IMG/VR virus record: IMGVR_UViG_3300042691_030094
Coordinates: 1-31,776 of that record
Origin: a virus
Direction: 5' to 3' (one strand)
Length of the DNA: 31,776 bases
Part shown: positions 24,247-31,055 of the stretch, one piece after another
How positions within the stretch are numbered: the first letter of the stretch is position 1
Layout: each line of letters begins with the position of its first letter
Notes under the pieces: generated by a model
The model's database searches: none
Told to the model about the DNA's origin: nothing
What the model saw: only the letters and a program-made list of their open reading frames with translations
Program-made: the position numbers and the translations under genes

Positions 24247-24486
24247 GCAGCGAATGGGCACGATGGAGTGCGTGGGATGGATCTACCCGGGAAGAGATCC
24301 GTGGCGCTATGAAACCCCATTAAGTCCTCAAGGTGTGGCACCGTCCTGAACAAGATTAGACCGTTTAGATCTTGTTCAAAACATACATGAAGTAACGGAT
24401 GCGTTTCCTCTCTGTATGTGTAAGCCAGTAAAGGTCGGTCACGGTGAAAGCAGATGTTTTGTATCTAAACTAGAGACCTCTTTTTT
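24247..24486 (+). ncRNA. Structured noncoding RNA or long mRNA leader, unidentified
   Basis: A 240-base region without a gene starting just after the near-consensus promoter. Pairings seen by eye: AATGGG (24253-24258)/CCCATT (24316-24321) closing a multi-branch, inside it GGATCT (24279-24284)/AGATCC (24295-24300); GAACAAGAT (24348-24356)/ATCTTGTTC (24369-24377), 9 bp; ACATACA (24381-24387)/TGTATGT (24413-24419) with AACG/CGTT inside. GTTTAGAT (24363-24370) is also fully complementary to ATCTAAAC (24463-24470), which overlaps the 9-bp stem and could be an alternative fold. AGGTC (24432-24436)/GACCT (24475-24479) then six T suggests a weak terminator right before the ATG of the next gene. No match to tRNA, tmRNA, 6S, RNase P or a known riboswitch was recognised. 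Confidence 0.6.
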
Positions 24487-24783
24487 ATGTCCGAGTCCCT
24501 TGATCCACTTAAAGTAACGACCCAGGAGTTGCACAGATTTTATTTTGAAGTTGCTACAGCACGTCAATGGTATAGTGTCATGAATGAATGTCGTAAGGAA
24601 TTTGGTAAGAATTGGAAGTGTCAAGGCAAGGTTTTGCACAAATTAAACCGAGCAAGCTGGAGACAGCCCACTTCACTGTTTGTCTGGTTTGATATACCAA
24701 ATGCCTCTTTAGCAACCTTTATAGCAGTAAAACTAGGATTGAATGTACGCAAAGATAAACCCAAGACACCAATAAATAATTAG
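24487..24783 (+). CDS. Protein of unknown function (98 aa)
   Basis: Not recognised. Starts directly after the six-T run of the structured region, with no Shine-Dalgarno, so its translation depends on what happens to the leader. Sequence is helical and basic, with MNECRKEFGKNWKCQGKVLH in the middle and a Trp-containing strand. Further in-frame ATG codons (from about 24580) would shorten it; the first ATG is used because it gives the whole conserved-looking stretch. If the upstream hairpin terminates, this gene is only expressed by read-through. Confidence 0.5.
   Translation: MSESLDPLKVTTQELHRFYFEVATARQWYSVMNECRKEFGKNWKCQGKVLHKLNRASWRQPTSLFVWFDIPNASLATFIAVKLGLNVRKDKPKTPINN
24771..24778 (+). 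promoter_or_regulatory. T4-late-promoter-like motif AATAAATA
   Basis: One mismatch to TATAAATA, located in the last codons of the previous gene and eight bases before the ATG of the membrane protein. A transcript would have almost no leader. Confidence 0.33.
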
Positions 24784-24786
24784 GCT

Positions 24787-26319
24787 ATGCTTCTAAGTTA
24801 TATCATGTTGATAGTGGCACTGTGTCTCAGCGCAGTTGCCGCTTTTTATTCCATAGTTGGTTTGACAGCCATATTTGCCGCGGCTGTGATTCCAATCATT
24901 CTCATGGGATCGATCTTAGAGGTAGCCAAGGTCACAGTGACCATATGGTTGCATGAATATTGGGCAAAATGTAGATTGGCCATGAAACTGTATCTAGTGC
25001 CTGCTGTGGGTGCATTAATGGTCATAACCAGCATGGGCATATTTGGATTTCTTTCCAAGGCCCACAGTGATCAAAGTTTGGTGAGTGGTGACAGTCTAGC
25101 CAAGATAGCCATATACGATGAAAAAATACAGACCTCTCGTGATAACATCGAAACCAACCGTAAGGCTCTTAAACAAATGGATGAGGCTGTGGACCAGATC
25201 ATGGGTCGCAGTGACGATGAAAAAGGAGCCGATAAGGCCGTGGCTGTGCGTAGGGCGCAACAAAAAGAGCGTCAAAGACTCCTTGCTGAAATTGCAGCCG
25301 AACAAAAGGTCATTACTCAACTTAATCAAGAAGCAGCGCCGCTTCGAGCAGAAAATAGAAAGATTGAAGCAGAAGTAGGACCTATCAAATACATCGCGGC
25401 CTTGATATACGGCGACAATCCAGACGCCAATCTGTTAGAACGTGCAGTGCGTTGGGTGATCATTGTGATCGTGGCTGTGTTTGATCCCCTGGCTATCATG
25501 ATGTTGTTGGCAGCAACAGAAAGTTTCAAATGGGAACGTGCAGCCAGAATAGAAAGACGGGTTCAAGATGAACTACACGCAGTTGCAGTCAATCCTATCA
25601 CAGTGCCCGACACATTACCAGATCCTCCGGAAACGCCGGTTGAGGAACCAAAGGCTCAAGAACAGCTAGAAGAAGACGAACCATGGCCATTCCCTATGGT
25701 GCGGCCGGTAGAAGGCAATGCCAGAATATCAGTGGGTTATCCTTCAGATAACACAAAGGAGCCGGTTAATGATGAAAAACCGCCAGAAGAAACACATGCC
25801 AATGAGTCTCCGGCAGTTGCAGTTGAAACTTTGGAAGAAATTGATGAGCACATCCAGGACCCAGATTCAACTGAAACAGCCACAAGCGATATTGAAAGCG
25901 ACGCAGAAAAAGCAGCCATGCGTGAGTGGAAAATCTCACACCCAGAAAGCACTATCAAAGAACAGCGCAGACTGGCGGATCTTGGTGTAATTCCCACAGT
26001 GCCTTGGCAAAACAGCGTGGCAATCAAGGCAGACAACGAGCCTGTTAATGGCAACGTCACAGGCTTTGGTATACAATTTCCAGACCAGCCCAACAAAGGC
26101 GATGTGTATTTGCGTGTGGATATGCTACCCACGGTGTTATACAAGTATAATGGTAAAAAATGGATTGAAATAGATAAAGACCTAACCGATACCTATGTAT
26201 GGGAAGAGGCATACATCGATTTCTTGATTGCACGTTTAGAATCAGGTGAATACGATGCAGAATTACTCACATACAGTGAACGTGAACAGATAGCCACACG
26301 TTTACAAAAAAACAGCTAA
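24787..26319 (+). CDS. Membrane protein with coiled coil and acidic linker (510 aa)
   Basis: A conserved T4-like marine phage membrane protein of unknown function. Hydrophobic helices at about 3-26, 28-48 and 68-90, then a long coiled coil (roughly 100-200, [19 protein letters not shown] onward), another membrane helix at about 222-245 ([21 protein letters not shown]), an acidic Pro/Glu-rich linker (about 275-385), and a compact C-terminal domain containing [28 protein letters not shown]. The C-terminal part looks like a small beta domain seen in other phage proteins. It may act on the cell envelope or in host takeover. Weak Shine-Dalgarno. Followed one base later by clpX. Confidence 0.75.
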   Translation: MLLSYIMLIVALCLSAVAAFYSIVGLTAIFAAAVIPIILMGSILEVAKVTVTIWLHEYWAKCRLAMKLYLVPAVGALMVITSMGIFGFLSKAHSDQSLVSGDSLAKIAIYDEKIQTSRDNIETNRKALKQMDEAVDQIMGRSDDEKGADKAVAVRRAQQKERQRLLAEIAAEQKVITQLNQEAAPLRAENRKIEAEVGPIKYIAALIYGDNPDANLLERAVRWVIIVIVAVFDPLAIMMLLAATESFKWERAARIERRVQDELHAVAVNPITVPDTLPDPPETPVEEPKAQEQLEEDEPWPFPMVRPVEGNARISVGYPSDNTKEPVNDEKPPEETHANESPAVAVETLEEIDEHIQDPDSTETATSDIESDAEKAAMREWKISHPESTIKEQRRLADLGVIPTVPWQNSVAIKADNEPVNGNVTGFGIQFPDQPNKGDVYLRVDMLPTVLYKYNGKKWIEIDKDLTDTYVWEEAYIDFLIARLESGEYDAELLTYSEREQIATRLQKNS

Positions 26320-26320
26320 T

Positions 26321-27529
26321 ATGACTCAAGACTACGCATCATCATGCTCTTTCTGCGGCAAGCACAAGGACGCAGTAAAAAAACTTATAGTAGGAGACAA
26401 AGTAGGCATTTGCAATGAATGTGTGCATCTCTGCGATGAACTTTTAGACAAAGATCTTCCTGCTGATACAGCGCCACGCCGTATTGAATTGGATCCAAAA
26501 GAAATCAAACAGTTCTTGGATCAATATGTGATAGGACAGGACAAGGCCAAGATTCTGTTGAGTGTGGCCATAGTAAATCATTACAAGCGAATCCACAATC
26601 CTGATCCAGCAGTGGAAATTGAAAAAAGTAATGTGCTTTTACTAGGACCCACAGGGTCTGGCAAAACACTATTGGCCAAAACAGTTGCTCGTTACCTTGA
26701 TGTGCCGTTTGCTATTGCTGACGCTACCAGCTTAACTGAAGCTGGCTATGTGGGCGATGATGTTGAAAGTTTGATCAGTAGATTGTATATCGAAAGCAAA
26801 GGTGACATTGAAAAAACACAAAGAGGCATTGTGTTTATCGATGAAATTGATAAAATTTCTAGAAAGAGTGAAAGCAGTAGCATTACTCGTGATGTCAGCG
26901 GAGAAGGTGTGCAACAGGCGCTGTTGAAATTGGTAGAAGGTACTAGATGCCGCATTCCTCCTACTGTGGGAAGAAAAAATCCCAATCAAGAATTCATTGA
27001 AATAGATACCACTAATATCCTGTTCATAGCCGGTGGCGCTTTTGTAGGACTGGAAGATATCATACAAAATCGCGTACAAGGCACCAGCATGGGATTTTCA
27101 GCTGAAATCAACAATAAGTCAACGCAGGACTTTATGTCACATGTGAATCCTGATGACCTTGTGAAATTTGGCTTGATTCCAGAATTCGTAGGACGCTTTA
27201 CCAATTGGGTGGTGCTACAAGAGCTAGATGTAGATCAGTTGGTGAATATCATGAAAGAAGTAAAAAACAGTCTGATCAGTCAATACCAATGGATATTTGC
27301 TCAAGACACAGTGAAATTATCGTTTGATTCCGCTGCACTGCTGGCCATAGCCGATCGTGCCAAGAAAAACAAAACCGGGGCTCGTGGATTACACAGTGAG
27401 CTTGAACGCATACTGCTGCCACACATGTATCATTTGCGCGATTATCAAAAACATGAAATACAAAAAGTCAATATAGACGTAGATTTGGTAAATAACCCTA
27501 CACATTTTAATGAGGGAACTAGTGCGTAA
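26321..27529 (+). CDS. clpX: ClpX, ATP-dependent unfoldase
   Basis: 402 aa, close to full bacterial length. Zinc-binding domain C9/C12/C31/C34; Walker A GPTGSGKT (109-116); Walker B FIDEID (172-177); pore loop GYVGDD (142-147); sensor-2 GARGL near the end. The ClpP-binding loop is present as MGF (257-259; IGF in E. coli), so docking to host ClpP is likely. The RKH loop that helps recognise ssrA-tagged substrates reads RKN (218-220), suggesting changed substrate choice. It starts one base after the membrane protein gene and overlaps the start of the bS21 frame if its early start codons are used. Phage ClpX could redirect host proteolysis. Confidence 0.96.
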   Translation: MTQDYASSCSFCGKHKDAVKKLIVGDKVGICNECVHLCDELLDKDLPADTAPRRIELDPKEIKQFLDQYVIGQDKAKILLSVAIVNHYKRIHNPDPAVEIEKSNVLLLGPTGSGKTLLAKTVARYLDVPFAIADATSLTEAGYVGDDVESLISRLYIESKGDIEKTQRGIVFIDEIDKISRKSESSSITRDVSGEGVQQALLKLVEGTRCRIPPTVGRKNPNQEFIEIDTTNILFIAGGAFVGLEDIIQNRVQGTSMGFSAEINNKSTQDFMSHVNPDDLVKFGLIPEFVGRFTNWVVLQELDVDQLVNIMKEVKNSLISQYQWIFAQDTVKLSFDSAALLAIADRAKKNKTGARGLHSELERILLPHMYHLRDYQKHEIQKVNIDVDLVNNPTHFNEGTSA

Positions 27530-27536
27530 AGGTAAA

Positions 27537-27740
27537 ATGATCGTGGTCCACGATGGAAACGTGGAAAAGGCTCTTAGAAAACTAAAGAAAAAAATACAGG
27601 AAAGCCGCCTGCTGATCAACTTACGCGAACGCGACCAGTACACCAAACCAACCACTCGTCGTAAACTCAAGGCCAATGCTGCTCGTAATCGCTGGCGCAA
27701 GTACCTTGACAGCCAAAAACTTCCACCCAAAAAATATTGA
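27537..27740 (+). CDS. rpsU: Ribosomal protein bS21
   Basis: 67 aa (from the ATG at 27537). The body ALRKLKKKIQES...RERDQYTKPTTRRKLK... matches bS21: basic helices, KPTTRRK box and a basic C-terminus. bS21 sits at the mRNA exit near the anti-Shine-Dalgarno and is one of few ribosomal proteins encoded by phages. In-frame alternative starts exist: GTG 27522 (with GAGGGA four bases upstream) and ATG 27510, both inside clpX. The 27537 start is chosen because it aligns with the N-terminus of bacterial bS21 (MIVVHDGN). The -35 of the next promoter overlaps its stop codon. Confidence 0.9.
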   Translation: MIVVHDGNVEKALRKLKKKIQESRLLINLRERDQYTKPTTRRKLKANAARNRWRKYLDSQKLPPKKY

Positions 27741-27767
27741 CTCAATTGTGAATTTGCTGTATAAATA
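27737..27767 (+). promoter_or_regulatory. Combined sigma70 and T4-late-type promoter for hsp20
   Basis: TTGACT (27737-27742), 17-base spacer, TATAAA (27760-27765), which is at the same time the perfect T4 late sequence TATAAATA (27760-27767). Either host sigma70 polymerase or a phage late sigma could use it. A hairpin begins four bases after, at the predicted transcript start (27772-27795: TGTAGC, bulged G, CCGA/TCGG, GCTACA). Confidence 0.72.
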
Positions 27768-27771
27768 TGTT

Positions 27772-27795
27772 TGTAGCGCCGATGGTCGGGCTACA
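27772..27795 (+). promoter_or_regulatory. 5'-terminal hairpin of the hsp20 leader
   Basis: TGTAGC (27772-27777), a bulged G at 27778, CCGA (27779-27782), loop TGG, TCGG (27786-27789), GCTACA (27790-27795): 10 bp in all. It lies at the expected transcript start and 33 bases before the hsp20 ATG. A role in mRNA stability, or in heat sensing, is possible; the Shine-Dalgarno AAAGGAG (27816-27822) is not inside the stem. Confidence 0.55.
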
Positions 27796-27828
27796 ACTTA
27801 GTCAACTTGCTTAATAAAGGAGAATGAC

Positions 27829-28269
27829 ATGACTAAAATCACATCTTTTGATCTTACCCCTTTCTATCGTAATACCGTTGGTATTGATAGACTTTTTGAT
27901 CGTATTACCAACCAAATTGATGCTGCTGCAACCGGAAACTATCCGCCATATGACATTGTACGTGTGTCTGAGGATCGTTATGAAATTCGTGTGGCCGCTG
28001 CTGGATTTGGACAGGGCGAAATTGACGTTGAGTTTCACGAAGGTAAGCTAACCATTCGCGGAGCCCACAAAGAAGACAGCGATGCTTCTGAAGTACAATA
28101 TCTTCATCATGGGATAAGTGCACGTACATTTGTACGTCATTTTACTCTTGCTGATTATGTTGAAGTTAAAGGTGCTGTGATGCGTGACGGAATTCTAACC
28201 GTGGAACTGGAGCGCATTATCCCTGAAAGTCAAAAACCCAAGTCAATTGCAATCACATACGCAGGTTGA
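27829..28269 (+). CDS. Small heat-shock protein (Hsp20/IbpA-like)
   Basis: 146 aa. Begins MTKITSFDLTPFYRNTVGIDRLFD, like IbpA/HspA N-termini, then an alpha-crystallin domain (about 38-130; PPYDIVRV, GFGQGEIDVEF, GILTVELER with the G-x-L signature) and a C-terminal tail with a K-SIAI anchor motif for oligomers. ATP-independent holdase that keeps unfolded proteins soluble. The strong Shine-Dalgarno (AAAGGAG) and its own promoter suggest high expression. T4-like cyanophages also carry Hsp20; here it is joined to clpX, bS21 and a ClpS-like gene. Confidence 0.94.
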   Translation: MTKITSFDLTPFYRNTVGIDRLFDRITNQIDAAATGNYPPYDIVRVSEDRYEIRVAAAGFGQGEIDVEFHEGKLTIRGAHKEDSDASEVQYLHHGISARTFVRHFTLADYVEVKGAVMRDGILTVELERIIPESQKPKSIAITYAG

Positions 28270-28274
28270 TATAG

Positions 28275-28282
28275 TGTAAATA
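28275..28282 (+). promoter_or_regulatory. Late-promoter-like motif TGTAAATA
   Basis: One or two mismatches to TATAAATA, followed two bases later by a strong hairpin and 43 bases later by the ClpS-like ATG. Confidence 0.4.
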
Positions 28283-28283
28283 C

Positions 28284-28303
28284 AAGGGGAGGCAACTCCC
28301 CTT
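28284..28303 (+). other. Strong GNRA hairpin (leader or terminator of hsp20)
   Basis: Perfect 8-bp stem AAGGGGAG (28284-28291) / CTCCCCTT (28296-28303) with GCAA tetraloop (GNRA type). It could end the hsp20 transcript (downstream T tract only interrupted: TTTAAATTT) or form the 5' end of the ClpS-like transcript starting after TGTAAATA (28275-28282). The same arrangement, late motif followed by a hairpin, occurs at 27760-27795. Confidence 0.7.
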
Positions 28304-28324
28304 TAAATTTCAAGGAATTTTCAA

Positions 28325-28636
28325 ATGTCTAATGCTGAAGCTGTAACCGAGACCAAAACACGTATCAACGAAGAAGTAAAAGAACCACCGATGTTTAAGG
28401 TCATATATCTAAACGACAATCAAACTTCTATGGAATTTGTGGTACAAAGTCTGGTGGAGTTTTTTGATTACAATGAAGACACAGCCACGGATATTACTCT
28501 TGACATTCATAACATTGGGTCAGCCACTGTTGCTGTGCTGCCTTATGAACTAGCGGAGCAAAAGGGTGTGGAAGTTACTCTTAGTGCAAGAGCAAATAAC
28601 TTTCCACTGCAAGTGCGTTTAGAGGCCGACGCCTAA
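28325..28636 (+). CDS. ClpS-like Clp adaptor
   Basis: 103 aa. After a 20-residue flexible N-terminus, PPMFKVIYLNDNQTSMEFVV matches the ClpS core. In E. coli ClpS the pocket that binds N-degrons uses N34, D35, D36 and H66; here N30, D31 and H62 (LDIHNIG) are kept but the second aspartate is N32. ClpS normally delivers N-degron proteins to ClpA; no ClpA is encoded here, but ClpX is, so it may redirect host ClpA or work with the phage ClpX (the latter speculative). Shine-Dalgarno AAGGAA seven bases upstream. Its end overlaps the convergent phosphoesterase gene by four bases. Confidence 0.86.
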   Translation: MSNAEAVTETKTRINEEVKEPPMFKVIYLNDNQTSMEFVVQSLVEFFDYNEDTATDITLDIHNIGSATVAVLPYELAEQKGVEVTLSARANNFPLQVRLEADA

Positions 28637-29424
28637 GAGATTTCAATACGTTTTGGAAAGAACACTGATTGTTTGAAGTCGGTGTCTCCTCTTCCTCTAC
28701 AATTGTTTACATAACGCACGTTGTCTAACACACGATCAACTGGCATGTGATAATGACCAAAACACCAAGTGTGAATTTTGCGTTCTGTATCGTTGGTAAG
28801 AGCAATGTTCATAAGACTGTTTACCATGGTGTTGAATCTATAGTTACCCACAAGATCAATGTCGTGGTCTATTAGATCTTTACGTGGCACTGTGTGAGTT
28901 ACGATCACAATCTTTTTAACGTCTTGATGTCTTTGAAGCTTTTGAACACTACGGATAATATAAGCAGCATCAGTGCGCGACAGTTCTTTAACAAGATCAC
29001 TACAGGCATCATAGCCATCGTTAAACATCTTGTTCAACCACCAGTGCTGTGTTTGATCTTCATCAATGGTTTCGTCGGCATCAAAACCCCACCAACCATT
29101 AGTGGCCAGCAGTGCAACACCGTTTAACACAACCACGTTTTCTTGAAGATATACCACATTCTTCATTTTTTTGATAGATCTATTGAGGTTGCGGTAGCTT
29201 TCAGCAAGGTCGGACATGTAAAGCTTGTGTTCATCATTGCCATCTATGTAAAATACCATATGATAGCATTTTGATAGATGTTGTAATGTATCTAGCAGTT
29301 GTTCTCGGTCAAGAGCGATGTCTCCGGCCACAACAGCAAATGGACTGGTAGCTTGTCCTGTCCAATCAAAATTGTTCCAGGTTTCGTGATGTAGATCAGA
29401 AATTAAATCAAACGTAAAAGGCAT
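28633..29424 (-). CDS. Calcineurin-like metallophosphoesterase
   Basis: 263 aa with the full set of two-metal phosphoesterase motifs: DLHHE (9-13), AGDIALD (33-39), GNDEH (62-66), VTHT (around 175-178) and GHYH (about 223-226). Substrate unknown; relatives hydrolyse phosphomono- or diesters, nucleotides or cyclic dinucleotides. Such genes are common in T4-like marine phages. Convergent with the ClpS-like gene (4-base overlap) and divergent from the next small gene, with a TTTAAATA-like late motif on the minus strand a few bases upstream (around 29431-29438) and no strong Shine-Dalgarno. Confidence 0.88.
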   Translation of the reverse strand: MPFTFDLISDLHHETWNNFDWTGQATSPFAVVAGDIALDREQLLDTLQHLSKCYHMVFYIDGNDEHKLYMSDLAESYRNLNRSIKKMKNVVYLQENVVVLNGVALLATNGWWGFDADETIDEDQTQHWWLNKMFNDGYDACSDLVKELSRTDAAYIIRSVQKLQRHQDVKKIVIVTHTVPRKDLIDHDIDLVGNYRFNTMVNSLMNIALTNDTERKIHTWCFGHYHMPVDRVLDNVRYVNNCRGRGDTDFKQSVFFPKRIEIS

Positions 29425-29448
29425 AATACATATTTAAAAGGAAATCGC

Positions 29449-29799
29449 ATGCACATAATATTTGATGAAGTGGCCAAAAGTGAATTATCCGACAAACACG
29501 TGGTGCTTGAACTTGACACCATAAGCACCAATGGGCGAATGGTCACAGCCTATTGCGTGGTTGAACACATACCATTCCAGGATCTTGGGCGCATTGGTGA
29601 ACTGTATGATCGACATCAGGACATGATAGGTAGATACAAAGCCGGGGAATGGGACAGCGCTCTAGAGTGCCTTTATGGTTTGCTAGGACAGTGGGGCGGT
29701 AGAGTTGATAGTTTTTATGAAATAATGAAATCAAGATTGCAAACATTTCAAGCAGAAGATCCAGGGCCAAACTGGAGTCCTGTGTTAACCAAGGATTGA
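29449..29799 (+). CDS. Small conserved phage protein (116 aa)
   Basis: Not recognised by function. MHIIFDEVAKSELSDKHVVLELDTI... with a helical Trp/Tyr-rich second half (GEWDSALECLYGLLGQWGG); a similar short protein is often found in T4-like marine phages. AAAGGAA lies six bases before the ATG. It stands between two minus-strand genes and overlaps the next one convergently by 15 bases. Confidence 0.68.
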   Translation: MHIIFDEVAKSELSDKHVVLELDTISTNGRMVTAYCVVEHIPFQDLGRIGELYDRHQDMIGRYKAGEWDSALECLYGLLGQWGGRVDSFYEIMKSRLQTFQAEDPGPNWSPVLTKD

Positions 29800-31032
29800 T
29801 TCTACTAGTGGTTGCATACTCAATACAGGTTGAGCGTCATGATGTGTGAGAAACTCAGGCCATTGTTGATACAAGTCAAGATAAGACCGCCATTCGTGTC
29901 CCTGGCGTGACTGCTGCACATTTGTCATGGCTGTTTGCATGTTAACCAGATATTCATTTATCACTTGATTAAAAAAGTTTAGACTGAAAAAATGTTTTCG
30001 ATTGTACTCCGCAATCGCATATAGTTCTGTGTAGAGATCATGTTTTTGATGTGCAGGCAGTCTGGCTATTCTTTTCATTTCAGCACTTATCTTGTGTAGT
30101 CTCTGCACAGTGTCAGTTTCTTGATCATATGTTTGGTCAATCAAATGATCAAAGGTTCTAAATCCATAATCGCGCAAACAATCAAGACTACCCGGTGGAC
30201 CAACCAGCATGAATGGTTTACCACAGGCAATTGGACGCAGTGTTTTTTCTGTAAGATGTACCTTTAAAGTATCACAAATGGTCTCCATCACAACGTCTAT
30301 GGCACAGTTGGAGTAATGGTCAGAACTATAACTAGCACTGCTATCGCTAGACACACTGCTATCACCAAAAAAGTTTTCTAGATCCAGATTGTGTATATTG
30401 AATTTGTCTTGATCAAATTGGTATTGGCTATAGTGTTGCCCATTATCCATAACTGAAAAAGTGGTTCGACAACGATACGCAATGTCCGATATCAAAGATA
30501 AAAAATACAATCTATATTCTCGTGTGCCGGTCCAAGCACGACTGTACACATTAAAATCAAACTGGGGATTGATACTGTTTGTCAATCTTGGATCAAGCAT
30601 GGCATATCTATACCAGTCTCTCGCCAGCAGAGCATGTGACCAAACATACACGGGTTCAAATCCATGCTGCTGATACAGTTCAACATCTACACTGCGATGC
30701 TCACTGTGTGTTAGAATACATCTGTCATGTATGTTGATTTCACACGCACTTCTCAGATTTCTTGATAGCCACCACTGTTTGAAATCTCTTGGCCAATGAT
30801 CGAACCAGGATGCAGATTGTATGTTGGTCAACTGATAATGCTGAAAGTTTAAGGGTTCTTGATCATGGCAGATCAATATGGGTTGTGTGACCAGTTGTTC
30901 CATGCTATAATTGCTTTTAGGCACCAGGTGCTCAATGTTTTTACTGCCGTGAGGCCAAAAGCGATAAATTACAAAGTCTTGGTCAACGATGTCTTCTAGA
31001 TAATCGTATAATACATCCAGCGGAATATACAT
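29785..31032 (-). CDS. Glycosyltransferase-like protein
   Basis: 415 aa from the ATG at 31032 (MYIPLDVLYDY); a GTG at 31089 would add 19 residues but overlaps the divergent gene. The C-terminal part has TEKTLRPIACGKPFMLVGPPGSLDCLRDYGFRTF, a donor-binding pattern like that of fucosyltransferase-type (GT10-like) enzymes and related phage proteins; the N-terminal half carries PILICHDQEPLNFQHY, also seen in that group. Acceptor unknown: it might modify virion proteins, DNA or a surface polysaccharide. No signal peptide or membrane helix. Confidence 0.6.
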   Translation of the reverse strand: MYIPLDVLYDYLEDIVDQDFVIYRFWPHGSKNIEHLVPKSNYSMEQLVTQPILICHDQEPLNFQHYQLTNIQSASWFDHWPRDFKQWWLSRNLRSACEINIHDRCILTHSEHRSVDVELYQQHGFEPVYVWSHALLARDWYRYAMLDPRLTNSINPQFDFNVYSRAWTGTREYRLYFLSLISDIAYRCRTTFSVMDNGQHYSQYQFDQDKFNIHNLDLENFFGDSSVSSDSSASYSSDHYSNCAIDVVMETICDTLKVHLTEKTLRPIACGKPFMLVGPPGSLDCLRDYGFRTFDHLIDQTYDQETDTVQRLHKISAEMKRIARLPAHQKHDLYTELYAIAEYNRKHFFSLNFFNQVINEYLVNMQTAMTNVQQSRQGHEWRSYLDLYQQWPEFLTHHDAQPVLSMQPLVESILG

Positions 31033-31055
31033 TACCCTACTTATAGGACGGCGAA

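Noticed and set aside
24241-24486. Known RNA families (tRNA, tmRNA, 6S, RNase P, group I intron, common riboswitches)
   Set aside because: No conserved core sequence of any of these was recognised; kept as unidentified structured RNA.
27389-27745. 118-aa minus-strand frame over the bS21 gene
   Set aside because: Arg/Leu-rich shadow of the basic bS21 reading frame.
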